A stretch of 64,000 nt of DNA, taken from positions 81,496 through 145,495 of the forward strand of contig NZ_SSWX01000011.1 of NCBI RefSeq assembly GCF_004803635.1, written 5' to 3'. Shown piece by piece: positions 46,132-55,840 of this stretch; within the stretch, counting starts at the first letter, position 1, and every line of letters starts with the position of its first letter. This DNA comes from Lampropedia aestuarii. GTDB lineage: Bacteria; Pseudomonadota; Gammaproteobacteria; Burkholderiales; Burkholderiaceae_C. Under the pieces are notes generated by a model. That model was not told the DNA's origin. It made no database searches and was given only the letters and a program-made list of their open reading frames with translations. The translations under genes and the position numbers were made by a program.

Positions 46132-46926
46132 ATGACCAGTCCTATTCTGCTTCAGATACAAGACCACATTGCTACCTTGTGCTTTAACCGCCCAGAGCAA
46201 GCCAATGTGCTGGATGGGGGCACCAGTGCCTGTTTTGCCGAGCGGGTTGAGCAGATCGTGCAGGCGCAGTCCGAAGGCCGCGTGCGTGCCGTGCTGCTGA
46301 CGGCCAACGGCCCGCATTTTTGCGCTGGCGGCGATATTCGCGCTTTTGCTGCCAGCGACAATATGGCCGCTTTACTAGAGCGTGGCATTCCCCGTTTGCA
46401 TGCGGCCATCCACCGTCTCAGCACCTTGCCCGCACCCGTTGTCAGTGCTGTACAAGGCTCGCTGGGCGGCGGCGGCATTGGCATTGCCTTGTGCGCCGAT
46501 CTGGTACTGGCGTCAACATCAATGAAGCTCAGAGGTGGCTATTCGGCCATTGGCCTCAGTCCCGATGTCGGCGTGTCCTGGGCATTAACGCGCCTGGTGG
46601 GGCCGATGCGTGCCAAACAAATTCTATTGACCAATGAAGCTTGGGATGCGCAGCGCTGCCTGTCTGCAGGCTTGGTAGCCGAAGTGCATGCAGACGACGC
46701 CCTGCTGTCGCGCGCGCAGGCGTTGGTGCGGGCGCTTGCGCAAGGCGCCAGCGGCTCTTTTGCCCGCATCAAAACCCTGATCGACCAAGCCGGCAACAAC
46801 AGCCTGCACCAACAACTGGCGCTGGAGCATTTGGCGATGGTGGCCAGCGGCGCCAGTGCCGAGGCGCGCGAAGGCGCTTTGGCATTCACCCACAAACGCG
46901 CACCGCACTTTCATCCGGGGGGCTGA
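46132..46926 (+). CDS. Enoyl-CoA hydratase/isomerase family protein
   Basis: 264 aa crotonase-fold protein. FCAGGDIRAFAASDN and VQGSLGGGGIGIALCADLVL give the oxyanion hole. The usual catalytic Glu positions are not kept (GGGGIG; IGLSPDVGVSW), which points to an isomerase or a paaG-like enzyme rather than a simple hydratase. First gene of a plus-strand group with the orphan TRAP receptor and a CoA ligase. Confidence 0.88.
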   Translation: MTSPILLQIQDHIATLCFNRPEQANVLDGGTSACFAERVEQIVQAQSEGRVRAVLLTANGPHFCAGGDIRAFAASDNMAALLERGIPRLHAAIHRLSTLPAPVVSAVQGSLGGGGIGIALCADLVLASTSMKLRGGYSAIGLSPDVGVSWALTRLVGPMRAKQILLTNEAWDAQRCLSAGLVAEVHADDALLSRAQALVRALAQGASGSFARIKTLIDQAGNNSLHQQLALEHLAMVASGASAEAREGALAFTHKRAPHFHPGG

Positions 46927-47121
46927 ATGCCATTGCCAGAGTTTGAAGCCCTGTCGGTTGAATTGTCTGATGGCGTCGCCCACAGCGAGACCGCTCGCAT
47001 GGGCATTGTGTTCGCCCATGGCCGCCACGCCAGCAGCAACGCCTGTGTTCAACGATTGAAAGCCGCCCGCCACAGCCTAGCCGCTGCATTTCCTCCACAA
47101 CGCCTGATAGGAGACACGCTG

Positions 47122-48270
47122 ATGACACGCCTCAAACAATTTTTTGCCCTCACCGCACTGGCAGTGTGTGCACTGGCCGCCACAAGCGCCACGGCCCAAA
47201 CCAAGCTGCGCTATGCCGTGGGCTTTCCCTCCGGCGCCGCGCCTGAAGCGGCCCGGGTGTATGCCGATGCGGTCAAGCAGCTGAGCAATAACAGCATCAA
47301 CGTGCGCGTGTTTGACATGTCTTTGCTCAATTTGGCTGAAATGTCCTCGGGGCTCAAACAAGGTTTGGCCGATATTGGCTATGTGCTCACGCCCTACACC
47401 CCGGCCGAGTTCCCGCATTTGAATATGGCCAGCGAGTTGTCGATGTTGCTGGCCCTGGAGGACGACCCCGATGGCCGATCCGGCATGGCATTTGGCGGCG
47501 CCATGGCGGAATTTGTCTTCACCGCCTGCCCAGAATGCAATGGTGATTTTGCACGCGAGAACCAGGTGTTTACCGGCGCCGGTGGCAGCTCACCTTATAT
47601 GCTGCTGTGCACCAAGCCGATGCAAAGCGCTGACGACCTCAAAGGCGCGCGCTTGCGCGCAGGCGGTGCAGCCTGGGCGCGTTGGGCGCGCAAAGTCGAG
47701 GCCCAGCCTGTGTCCATGCCTGGCAATGAAATTTTTGAGGCCATGAAGCAAAACGTCGTCGAGTGCACGATCCAGTCTGCACCGGAATTGAGCGGGCTGA
47801 ACCTGAGCGAGGTGACCACCTCGATCACGCCCAATCTGCCTGGTGGCGCGTTTTCTGGTGCCTCGACCAATATCAACCGCGATGTCTGGCGCAAGCTCAG
47901 CGAAGAGCAGCGCCGCAGCCTGCTCAAAGCCGGCGCCTTGATGAACGCTGAGGTGACCTACCGCTATTTCGACTATGCCAAACGCGATGTCGAGGCGGCC
48001 GTGGCCAAAGGCGTGCAGTTGCAGCCTGCCGATGCGGCGCTGCTGGCGATCTCACGCGCGGCCATCGAGGCCGATATTCCCAACCTGGCAGCCACCTATG
48101 CCAAACAACACAACGTACAGCGCGGCGATGCGCTGATCGAAGCCATGCGCCCGCTGTTGGTCAAATGGACCAAACTGGTCGAGCCGGTTGACAGTGCGCA
48201 AACCCTGGCAGATCTGTACTGGAATGAGGTCTACTCCAAGGTCGATGTGAGCCAGCACGGCCTGCAATAA
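47122..48270 (+). CDS. Orphan TRAP transporter substrate-binding protein (DctP)
   Basis: 382 aa from ATG 47122, with AGGAGA upstream; signal peptide about 1-25 ending in ATAQ. It is a paralogue of the DctP at 25500-26663: RYAVGFPSG, GLADIGYVLTPYTPAEFPHL, EFVFTACPECNGDFARENQV and LYWNEVYSKVD align along the whole length, including the CPEC motif and the later Cys (LLCTKP). No permease genes lie nearby, so it may use the DctQM pair 20 kb away. It sits 31 bp before a CoA ligase gene. Confidence 0.92.
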   Translation: MTRLKQFFALTALAVCALAATSATAQTKLRYAVGFPSGAAPEAARVYADAVKQLSNNSINVRVFDMSLLNLAEMSSGLKQGLADIGYVLTPYTPAEFPHLNMASELSMLLALEDDPDGRSGMAFGGAMAEFVFTACPECNGDFARENQVFTGAGGSSPYMLLCTKPMQSADDLKGARLRAGGAAWARWARKVEAQPVSMPGNEIFEAMKQNVVECTIQSAPELSGLNLSEVTTSITPNLPGGAFSGASTNINRDVWRKLSEEQRRSLLKAGALMNAEVTYRYFDYAKRDVEAAVAKGVQLQPADAALLAISRAAIEADIPNLAATYAKQHNVQRGDALIEAMRPLLVKWTKLVEPVDSAQTLADLYWNEVYSKVDVSQHGLQ

Positions 48271-48301
48271 ATCCGCAGTTGCTATTTGCCAAAGGACGCC
48301 C

Positions 48302-49963
48302 ATGCTTGCACAACGACTTCTATCGCAGGACTGGTACCACCGCACAATCGCGCAGTTGTTCCAGGAAACCTGCCGCCGCAAAGCCGATCACACGGCGCTG
48401 GTTTTCGAAGAACAGGCACTCAGCTACGCAGCGCTCTACCACGAGGTCCAATGCCTCGCACACAGCTTGCTGGAGCTGGGAATAGGCCGTGGCGATGTGA
48501 TCTCCAGCCTGCCCAGCGCCACGCCAGAGTTTGTCAGCCTGTATTTTGCAAGCCTGCAAATCGGCGCCATTGTCAACCCGCTCAATCTGCTCTGGGGCCC
48601 GCAAGAGCTGCAAGGGGTGCTGCAGCGCAATGCGCCCAAACTGGTTGTCGCGGTCGACCAACAGGGGCCGCGCGATATACTGGCGCTGCTGCACAGTGCG
48701 CTCCCCGACTTGCAGCAACATGCTGGGCGCGTGCATTCGCAGCTGCTGCCCTCGCTACAACACGTTGTCTGTGTACAGCGCAGCAGGCGCAGCGCCAGTG
48801 GCTACCTGGACTTTCAAAGCCTGCTTGACCCGGCGCGCAAGGTCGACCAGGCGGCCATGCAGCGCTTGATTGATCAAGGCTCGGCCACAGACATCCAGTT
48901 CATGTGCCAGACTTCTGGCACGACCTCACTGTCAAAAACGGCGCTGTGGGACCACCGCCCACCATTGGCCACCGCCCATTTCACCGCGCGCAATTTACGC
49001 CTTGTCGAGAGCGACCGCTACATTAACCTCGCGCCGCTCTACCACAACAGCGGCATTCTTGCGCTGACACTGAACCTCGCCTACGCCGGCACAACGCTGT
49101 ACCTGATGGATGGATTCCAACCGCTTGAAGCCTTGAAAACCATTGACCGCCATGGCTGCACCTGCACATTTGGCTTCGATGCACACTGGCAAGGCATGCG
49201 CCGCGTGGCTGACTTCAAGCACTACCGCTTCTCAATCAATAAAGCGATTTTGGCAGGCGAGCCGCGCAGCTACGACCTGGTGCGCAGTATGTGCGTGCCC
49301 GGAGCCACGATCAACAACCTCTATGCGCAAACCGAGAACGGCCCGCTGGTCTCGCTGGCCGACCACGACTGCGTCAACGACAGCATCAACAAGTACACGC
49401 ATGGCAGGCCACTGCCGGGTGTGGAGGTCGTCATCAAGGATATAGAAACCGGCCAGCCTGTTGTACAAGGCCAGCCAGGCGAGATCTGCTACCGCAGCCC
49501 GTATTTATTCCGTGGCTACCACCAACAGGCTGCTGAAACACAGCGCGCGTTTGATGCACAAGGCTATTTTCACAGCGGTGACTACGGCCACCTGGACAAT
49601 GGCTATATCACCTACCTGGGGAGGCTGGGCGGGGTCGTCAAATCGGGTGGCGAAAATGTCTCCACCACCAAGGTTACCAGCCAATTGCTGGAGATTTTCA
49701 GTGCGCATTTTGACGATGTCAAAACCCTTGGCGTTGAAGACGCGTACTGGGGCGCCAAGGTCGTCAGCCTGGTGCGCCCCCTCCCAGGCCAAGCCTTGCC
49801 TTCGACCACCGAGCTGCGCGAGGTATGCAAGCAGCACATGGCCAGTTACGAGGTGCCACGCCACTTCCTGCTGTGGGAAGGCGATTGGCCAGTCACCGCC
49901 GAGGGCAAAATCGACTTCAAACGTTTGCAGCGCCATGCGCAAGAGCATGCGGTCGATGGCTAA
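48302..49963 (+). CDS. AMP-forming acyl-CoA synthetase
   Basis: 553 aa. FMCQTSGTTSLSKTALWDHR is the phosphate-binding loop with SLSK in place of xPKG. NNLYAQTENGPLVSLAD is the adenylate motif, then DYGHLDNGYITYLGRLGGVV with KSGGENVSTTKV, and TAEGKIDFKRL near the end with the catalytic Lys. The protein differs clearly from the two other AMP-forming ligases in the window. Behind the orphan DctP and probably cotranscribed with it, so it may activate the acid that this receptor binds. Confidence 0.88.
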   Translation: MLAQRLLSQDWYHRTIAQLFQETCRRKADHTALVFEEQALSYAALYHEVQCLAHSLLELGIGRGDVISSLPSATPEFVSLYFASLQIGAIVNPLNLLWGPQELQGVLQRNAPKLVVAVDQQGPRDILALLHSALPDLQQHAGRVHSQLLPSLQHVVCVQRSRRSASGYLDFQSLLDPARKVDQAAMQRLIDQGSATDIQFMCQTSGTTSLSKTALWDHRPPLATAHFTARNLRLVESDRYINLAPLYHNSGILALTLNLAYAGTTLYLMDGFQPLEALKTIDRHGCTCTFGFDAHWQGMRRVADFKHYRFSINKAILAGEPRSYDLVRSMCVPGATINNLYAQTENGPLVSLADHDCVNDSINKYTHGRPLPGVEVVIKDIETGQPVVQGQPGEICYRSPYLFRGYHQQAAETQRAFDAQGYFHSGDYGHLDNGYITYLGRLGGVVKSGGENVSTTKVTSQLLEIFSAHFDDVKTLGVEDAYWGAKVVSLVRPLPGQALPSTTELREVCKQHMASYEVPRHFLLWEGDWPVTAEGKIDFKRLQRHAQEHAVDG

Positions 49964-50332
49964 CGCACAACCACTCTTTGACAAGAGCTGACGCTTCTGC
50001 ACATGGCCTGCAAGCGCGCTGGCACAATCATCCTGTTTGGTAATGACTGACAGATAAGGGTATGCCTGCAGCCAAAGCTGAGGCAAACTATTGGGAGGCG
50101 CTAGTCTGACGCGCAGCGCAGCTGCGGTGTCAGCTTGCCCAAAAAACCATAGAACGCGGTGCCCCAATGAACCACTGCGCCTCTTTGCAGCCCTTCGCAG
50201 GCACCTATCTAATTCAATACCATGCCTTCTTCAGATCTCCGCGCACCTTCTCTGCCATGGCGCTTTGGCCGCATGCAGCCTGTGGCTTGCCAATGCTCGT
50301 CCCAGTTCTGTCAGGACCTGCACCACCGCGTG
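49964..50332. other. Intergenic region before the amidohydrolase
   Basis: About 370 bp. A partly mismatched hairpin near 50105-50133 (CTGACGCGCAG / CTGCGGTGTCAG) might end the preceding operon, but no T-run follows. The open frame that extends the amidohydrolase upstream to 50222 has no signal or homology. Confidence 0.45.
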
Positions 50333-51706
50333 ATGGCTGATATGTCGCGCCGCTTGTTCCTCGGCGGTTTGCTGGCCACGATGGCGCCGTTTGCACAGGG
50401 CCAACAGAGCACGCCAGCGGCAGTGGGAAACGTGCAAGCTGGCGCTGGCACACAGCCTGTGCTGCTGACTAATTTGCGCCTGTTTGATGGCAGCCAGCTG
50501 CGGCCTGCCAATAGCGTGAATGTGCTGATAGAAGGCCCATTGGTCAAAGCCTTGCCTGAAACCTCAGCGGCAATCCCTGACGCCATCACCATCGACTGCC
50601 AAGGCAAGCTGGTGATGCCCGGCATGATTGATGTCCATTGGCACAGCATGTTGGTGGGGCTGGACCAACTGTCGGCGATGACGGCTGATTTGGGCTACTT
50701 GTACCTGGTGGCAGCCCAGCAAGCGCAAAAAACGCTGATGCGCGGCTTTACCACCGTGCGCGATGCCGGCGGACCTGCCTTTGCACTCAAACGCGCGATC
50801 GATGAAAAAGTCACCACGGGCCCGCGTATATACCCCAGTGGTGCCATGATTTCGCAGACCGCTGGCCATGGCGATTTTCGTTTTCGCAGCGAAGTGCCGC
50901 GCTCAGCCGCTGGCGAACTGAGCATGATCGAGCGCGCTGGCGTGGCGATGATTGCCGATGGCGACACCGAGGTGTTGCGCCGCGTGCGCGAACAGCTGCT
51001 GCTGGGTGCCTCGCAAATCAAAATGCTCGCCGGTGGCGGTGTGGCCTCGATGTACGATCCGCTGGACACCAGCCAGTTCACCGAACGCGAATTGCGCTCA
51101 GCCGTCGATGCGGCCAGTGACTGGAATACCTATGTGATGGCCCACGTCTATACACCCAAAGGGATTCAGCGCGCCATTCGCTCAGGAGCCCAAAGCATTG
51201 AGCACGGCCAGCTCGCCGATGAGGACAGCGTCAAAATGATGCGCGATGAAGGCGTGTGGTGGAGCTTGCAGCCGTTCCTGCAAGACTCGGACAGCAACGT
51301 CTACCCCGACGAAGGCCGCAGAAGCAACCAGCTGACAGTCTCCAAAGGCACGGCCAATGCCTACGAGCTGGCGCAGAAATACGCGATCAAAACCGGCTGG
51401 GGCACCGATATTTTGTTCAACCCCAAGCTCGCCCATACGCAAGGGCGCCAACTGGCCAAGCTGACCCGTTTTTACGACCCGCTGACCTTGCTTGGGCAAG
51501 CCACCAAAAGCAATGGCGAATTGGTGGCGCTGTCCGGTGCGCGCAATCCTTACCCGCATCCGCTGGGCCAGATTCAACCAGGCGCTTACGCCGACTTGCT
51601 GGTATTTGATGGCGACCCCAAGCAGAACCTGGACTTCATTGCCGATCCTGACAAGAACCTGTACTTGATCATGAAAGATGGCGTGATTTATAAGAATATG
51701 CTCTGA
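50333..51706 (+). CDS. Tat-exported amidohydrolase family protein
   Basis: 457 aa from ATG 50333 (MADMSRRLFLGGLLATMAPF); ATG 50342 is equally possible. The SRRLFLGG twin-arginine motif is followed by a hydrophobic stretch and AQGQ, a good Tat signal. Metal-dependent hydrolase with HWHS (first metal ligands) after MPGMIDV, the bridging Lys in QIKMLAGGG, His residues in MAHVYTPKG and SIEHGQL, and Asp in GWGTDILFN. It resembles the imidazolonepropionase/prolidase-like group; the substrate is unknown. Tat export suggests that the metal is inserted in the cytoplasm. Confidence 0.88.
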   Translation: MADMSRRLFLGGLLATMAPFAQGQQSTPAAVGNVQAGAGTQPVLLTNLRLFDGSQLRPANSVNVLIEGPLVKALPETSAAIPDAITIDCQGKLVMPGMIDVHWHSMLVGLDQLSAMTADLGYLYLVAAQQAQKTLMRGFTTVRDAGGPAFALKRAIDEKVTTGPRIYPSGAMISQTAGHGDFRFRSEVPRSAAGELSMIERAGVAMIADGDTEVLRRVREQLLLGASQIKMLAGGGVASMYDPLDTSQFTERELRSAVDAASDWNTYVMAHVYTPKGIQRAIRSGAQSIEHGQLADEDSVKMMRDEGVWWSLQPFLQDSDSNVYPDEGRRSNQLTVSKGTANAYELAQKYAIKTGWGTDILFNPKLAHTQGRQLAKLTRFYDPLTLLGQATKSNGELVALSGARNPYPHPLGQIQPGAYADLLVFDGDPKQNLDFIADPDKNLYLIMKDGVIYKNML

Positions 51707-51837
51707 GAGCGCGGCTTTTCCAAGCCAATTGCCTTGCGTCGACACTGAGGCGCTTGTGAACAAGCTGCGCACTCTGGCTGTGACCGAGACAAAGCGCGGC
51801 ATCTCGCCTACAAGCAACAGAAACAACAAACACCCGC

Positions 51838-52614
51838 ATGCCTCCTGATCCTGGCTTTCCCATCGCGGACATTGCCGCTTTTTTACTGTGTGTGGCGCTG
51901 GCTACCGCGATCCAAAACGTCACCGGTTTTGCGTTTGGACTAGTGCTGCTGGGACTGTCGGCAAGCCTGCATATTGCCAGCGTCTCAGACGCGGCCAATG
52001 CCGCGATGGTGCTGACCCTGGTCAATGCCGCCGTGTCATTTTCTGGGGGCAGGGCCAGGCCGCCATGGCGGCTGATGCGCCCGGCCTTGCTCGGCAGCGC
52101 CGCAGGCGTGGCCATAGGCGTCCTCTCCTTGGCCTGGCTCAGCAGCAATGCGGTCGTGTATTTGCGTGCCCTGCTGGGCATCACCATCATCGCCTGTGCG
52201 GCGGCGCTGCTGTGGCACTCTAAACCTCTGCACCAGCTCTCAAAACCAGCGGCCTTTGTACGCACGGGCTTTCTGTCAGGGCTGCTAGGCGGTTTGTTCT
52301 CCAGCTCAGGCCCACCGTTGGTCTACCACATGTACCGCCAGCCTCTGAGCCATGAACTGGTGCGCCAGGCACTGCTGCTGGCCTTTGCCTTTAACGCCTG
52401 CCTGCGCCTGGTATTTGTGATTCCTGCTGGGCAAATGAGTGCGCATTCGATGGTCTTGGCCGCTTGCGCTATTCCGGTGGTGTTTGGCATCACGCGCTGG
52501 CAACTGGGCAGGCCCATTGCGCTGCCGCAAGCGCTGCTGAAAAAAATGGCGGCCGCTTTGCTGGTGCTATCAGGCCTGGGGTTGTTGGTCTCTGCGCTAC
52601 AAGCGATAGTTTGA
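51838..52614 (+). CDS. TauE/SafE family sulfite or organic-anion exporter-like permease
   Basis: 258 aa with about eight hydrophobic helices. The two-repeat pattern of the family is visible: ATAIQNVTGFAFGLVLLGLS and GFLSGLLGGLFSSSGPPLVY, both with the Gly-rich loop after the first helix. Members export sulfite, sulfoacetate or other organic anions. Its position behind the amidohydrolase gene (131 bp) suggests but does not prove a link. Confidence 0.85.
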   Translation: MPPDPGFPIADIAAFLLCVALATAIQNVTGFAFGLVLLGLSASLHIASVSDAANAAMVLTLVNAAVSFSGGRARPPWRLMRPALLGSAAGVAIGVLSLAWLSSNAVVYLRALLGITIIACAAALLWHSKPLHQLSKPAAFVRTGFLSGLLGGLFSSSGPPLVYHMYRQPLSHELVRQALLLAFAFNACLRLVFVIPAGQMSAHSMVLAACAIPVVFGITRWQLGRPIALPQALLKKMAAALLVLSGLGLLVSALQAIV

Positions 52615-53374
52615 CAGCGCAGGCAGCGAGCCTGTGCGCAGCCAGTTACAGGCGCTGGCACGATACTGCAATCGCGATGCGCCATAACACCTCCTGCCGC
52701 ACACCCAATCAGTGCAGCTGCTGGCAGTTACCGGGGTACTGGTGTGCACAGGCAGTGCCTTGCAGGTGCTATGGCACGTGTTGAAAACACTTCGAAGCAA
52801 GACCTTGGCCAGCTAGCACAGCGCACGGCCCTGGCATAGCGGCGCACCGCTTTGACAACTTTGTCCTGCGCACTGTTGAGGGCACGCAGTGGATTTCAGC
52901 AGCAGCCATGCTGGTTGATGGTACTGCCCACGCACCGCTCATAAAGCCTGCTCATCATCTCCACGCAGTCGGGCTCGCTGCCCGGCGAAGGCTTTAACAA
53001 AGCCGTGCTGCACTGTGGGCTCCAACCCGAAAGCGAAGGGCAAGGCACAAAAAACTCATTACTGCTGTGCCTAGGGAGGCTCGGCACGACCGCCTATTGT
53101 GGCCCGAGCACGGCCTCAGCCGATCCGTTGCGTTAACTCTCTTGCCCATAGCGACGGCTCTGGCCTTCAAAAACGCCTTGCAGCCCATCTTGATACTGCC
53201 CTCTTCCCAGCAACGAGGGTTTGGCCAAGCACCCCTAGCGAAAACGAGATCAGTGCAAGCCCTTAGGAATGGCGCAAAAGGTTTCATGGATTGAAACTAA
53301 ACCGTTTTTTTTTGATTTTTAAAAACCACTTCCTACACTGGCCAACAGCACCTGGTTCAACTACAGAAACATCC
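52615..53374. other. Long intergenic region before the IclR gene
   Basis: About 760 bp. It holds repeat copy B (52943-53052) and, close to the IclR gene, a promoter-like pair TTGATT (53312-53317) and TACACT (53334-53339). The rest contains only short random frames. A weak G/C-rich hairpin lies right behind the permease stop (about 52616-52638). Confidence 0.5.
52943..53052 (+). repeat. Dispersed intergenic repeat, copy B (longest form)
   Basis: Blocks in order: AAGCCTGCTCATCATCTCC, ACGCAGTCGGGCTCGCTGCC, CGGCGAAGGCTTTAACAAAG, TGGGCTCCAACCCGAA and GGGCAAGGCACAAAAAA. Copy A (9715-9796) has the middle and right blocks and copy C (26866-26916) the left and right ones. The sequence is not coding in any frame over its length. 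Confidence 0.65.
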
Positions 53375-54232
53375 ATGCCACTTACCGCAGACCCTGCCGT
53401 CTCAAGCCGCCCAGCCAGTCAAGCCAGCCCCTCCTCCGTCACCCGTGCGATGCAGATCTTGCGCGTGATGTCAGAAGGCCGGAATTTGCGCCTCACGGAC
53501 ATAGCCAAAGCCACAGGCTATGACAAGACCACGGTGCTGCGACTGCTTGAAAACCTGATTCAGGAAGGTTTTGTCCAGCGCAACACAGAGAACAAGCAGT
53601 TCAGCCTGGGGCCTGAATTGACGCTGCTGGGCGCCGCCGCACTCAAGCGCTTTGACCCGCGCCCCAGCGTGCGCCCCAGCTTGTTGCGCTTGGTCGGCAA
53701 GTTTGAAGACAGCGTCGTGCTGTCTATACCGATGGGTCTGGAGTCGTCATGCATTGACCTCGAAGAAGGCAGCTACCCGATTCGCGCCAATTACTTGCGC
53801 ATCGGCAGCCGGCGCCCGCTGGGAGTCGGTGCAGGCAGTTTGGCCCTGCTCGCCTGGCTGCCAGAAGATGAGAGAGAAGCGGCATTTGAGGCCTTGGCGC
53901 CGACCTGGGCCAAGTACCAGGGTATCAGCGTGCCATTGCTCAAGGACTGCATTGCCAGCGCCCAAGAGCGCGGCTACGTGGTGCTGCTCGATGCCGTCGT
54001 GCAGCGCATGGGCGGCATTGCCGTGCCGATTTTTGAGCCTAGCGGCAGGCCAGTCGCTGCGCTGAGTATTGCGGCCTTGAGCGAGCGCATCAGCGGCCGC
54101 GAAAAAGAACTGGGCCAGGAGCTCATTCGCGAGGCCTTGAAGTGCCAAGTGCGCTGGGCCGACGCCAGTCACCTCAGTGAAAAAGCCGAAAAACACACCA
54201 CAGCACAGCGCAAAAAAGGCGGTCAGTCATGA
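53375..54232 (+). CDS. IclR-family transcriptional regulator
   Basis: 285 aa from ATG 53375; a start at 53291 is possible but not conserved. N-terminal winged helix (about 20-75: VTRAMQILRVMSEGRNLRLT, then DIAKATGYDKTTVLRLLENL) and the IclR effector domain with YLRIGSRRPLGVGAGSLALL and RGYVVLLDAVVQRMGGIAVP. Its stop overlaps the start of the thiolase gene in an ATGA (54229-54232), so it is cotranscribed with the catabolic genes behind it and is probably their local regulator. Confidence 0.92.
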   Translation: MPLTADPAVSSRPASQASPSSVTRAMQILRVMSEGRNLRLTDIAKATGYDKTTVLRLLENLIQEGFVQRNTENKQFSLGPELTLLGAAALKRFDPRPSVRPSLLRLVGKFEDSVVLSIPMGLESSCIDLEEGSYPIRANYLRIGSRRPLGVGAGSLALLAWLPEDEREAAFEALAPTWAKYQGISVPLLKDCIASAQERGYVVLLDAVVQRMGGIAVPIFEPSGRPVAALSIAALSERISGREKELGQELIREALKCQVRWADASHLSEKAEKHTTAQRKKGGQS

Positions 54233-55380
54233 GCACAACGGCTTATATTCGTGCGGCAGCGGGCACTGCCTTTGGACGGCATGCCGGTGCCTCGAGTCTG
54301 GATTTGATGGCTGCAGCCGCCAGCCAAACGCTGGAGGTCGCACAGCTGGCGCGAGGGCAGATTGACGGCCTGCTGTGCGGCTACTCGACCACCCTGCCGC
54401 ACCTGATGCTGTCGACGCTGTTTGCCGAACGGTTTGGGCTGCAACCGGCCTATGCGCACAGCATGCAATTGGGTGGCGCAACCGGCGCGGCCATGTTGAT
54501 GGCTGCGCGTGAATTGGTGATCAGCGGCCGCTGTGAGAATGTGCTGGTGGTGGCTGGAGAAAACCGCCTCAGCGGGCAAAGCAGGGACAGCGCCATACAA
54601 ACCCTGGCGCAAGTGGGCGACGCCCAGTACGAAGTGCCTTATGGCGCATCGGTGCCCGCTTATTACGCGTTGATGGCCTCTGAATACATGCACCAAACAG
54701 GGCTGCAGCGCGAAGATTTGGCCGAATTCGCCGTGCTGATGCGCAGGCATGCGCAAAGCCACAGCGGCGCGCATCTGCGTGACTCCATCTGCATCGAAGA
54801 TGTGCTGAACAGCAAGCTGATCACCAGCCCCCTGGGCCTGCTCGACTGCTGTCCAATTTCTGACGGGGCGATGGCGATGCTGGTCTCCAAGCACCCCCAC
54901 CATGCCGGCGCCCGCATCAGCCTACGAGGCGCTGGCCAAGCGCATTTGCACCAGCACCTGACGGCAATGCGTGATGTGATGAACTGCGGCGCGGCAGTCG
55001 CTGCCCAAGCGGCCTTGCAACAAGCGGGACTGGGTGTCAGCGACATGCAGTTCCTGGGCATCTACGACTCCTTCACGATCACGCTGGTGATGCTGCTCGA
55101 AGAACTGGGCTTTGCTGACCGCGGCCAAGCAGCTGCGGCCTTGCGGGCCGGGGCATTCCAGACCGGCTCCCAGCAGCCACTGAACACCCATGGCGGCCTG
55201 CTGTCCTACGGCCATTGTGGTGTGGCCGGCGGCATGGCCCATGTGCTCGAAGCCTGGAGCCAAATGGCCGGTATGGCCGGGGCGCGCCAGCTGCCACAGA
55301 CACCGTCTTTTGGTTTGATTCATGCAGATGGCGGTGTGATGTCTTCACACGTCAGCCTCGTCTTAAGCCGGGAGGGCTAA
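54229..55380 (+). CDS. SCP2-type thiolase-like protein
   Basis: 383 aa, thiolase superfamily, lipid-transfer/SCP2-like branch. The block where classic thiolases carry the nucleophile Cys reads HSMQLGGATGAAMLMAAREL, so the canonical Cys is missing. NTHGGLLSYGHCGVAGGMAH carries the late His and Cys of this branch. Such proteins often need a DUF35 partner and act in side-chain (retro-aldol or thiolytic) cleavage; a DUF35 gene follows directly (3 bp). Substrate unknown. Confidence 0.85.
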   Translation: MSTTAYIRAAAGTAFGRHAGASSLDLMAAAASQTLEVAQLARGQIDGLLCGYSTTLPHLMLSTLFAERFGLQPAYAHSMQLGGATGAAMLMAARELVISGRCENVLVVAGENRLSGQSRDSAIQTLAQVGDAQYEVPYGASVPAYYALMASEYMHQTGLQREDLAEFAVLMRRHAQSHSGAHLRDSICIEDVLNSKLITSPLGLLDCCPISDGAMAMLVSKHPHHAGARISLRGAGQAHLHQHLTAMRDVMNCGAAVAAQAALQQAGLGVSDMQFLGIYDSFTITLVMLLEELGFADRGQAAAALRAGAFQTGSQQPLNTHGGLLSYGHCGVAGGMAHVLEAWSQMAGMAGARQLPQTPSFGLIHADGGVMSSHVSLVLSREG

Positions 55381-55383
55381 ACC

Positions 55384-55785
55384 ATGACAAATCCCCCATC
55401 CAGTATCCATCCAGTCCCCGCACTGACGCAGCCCTACGAAGAAGGATTGCAAGCCGGTGTCGTGCGCTACCAGGTATGCAACTGCTGCGGCCAGGCCCAG
55501 ACGCTGGCTCGGTATGCGTGCTTCGCCTGCCAGGCCACAACGCTGCAATGGCAGGACGCCTGCGGCCTTGGCACAGTGCGCGCCGTGACCGAGGTCATCA
55601 GGGCGCCATCAGAAGAATTCAAGGCACTGGCGCCCTACACCTTGGTGCTTGTCGAGCTACAGGAAGGCTTTCGCCTCATGGCCCATGGCCAAGCCGGCGT
55701 GCGCATTGGCCAGCGCGTGCAATGCACATTTTTCACACTCGCGGGCCGCACGCTGCTGCAATGCATTGCGCACGACAGTGCGTGA
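55384..55785 (+). CDS. DUF35 zinc-ribbon/OB-fold protein, thiolase partner
   Basis: 133 aa. Rubredoxin-like zinc ribbon with Cys32, Cys35, Cys46 and Cys49 (RYQVCNCCGQ and YACFACQ), then the OB-fold with GLGTVRAVTEVIRAPSEEF and LVLVELQEGFRLMAHG. DUF35 proteins form complexes with SCP2-like thiolases or with MaoC-like hydratases (for example in sterol side-chain breakdown), where they gate the CoA substrate. Direct contact of the two genes here supports such a complex. Confidence 0.88.
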   Translation: MTNPPSSIHPVPALTQPYEEGLQAGVVRYQVCNCCGQAQTLARYACFACQATTLQWQDACGLGTVRAVTEVIRAPSEEFKALAPYTLVLVELQEGFRLMAHGQAGVRIGQRVQCTFFTLAGRTLLQCIAHDSA

Positions 55786-55840
55786 TGCGTGGGCCGCTCA
55801 TACCGCTTTGCCATTTCTAACCACAACCAGGAGACACCCG

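Noticed and set aside
46927..47121. In-frame upstream extension of the orphan DctP containing MGIVFAHGRHASSNACVQRL
   Set aside because: The DctP start at 47122 has a good ribosome binding site and signal peptide. The extension has a faint alpha/beta-hydrolase look (VFAHGRH) but is too short to call even a remnant.
50105..50133. Mismatched hairpin as terminator of the CoA ligase gene
   Set aside because: The stem contains a bulge and no T-run follows on the plus strand.
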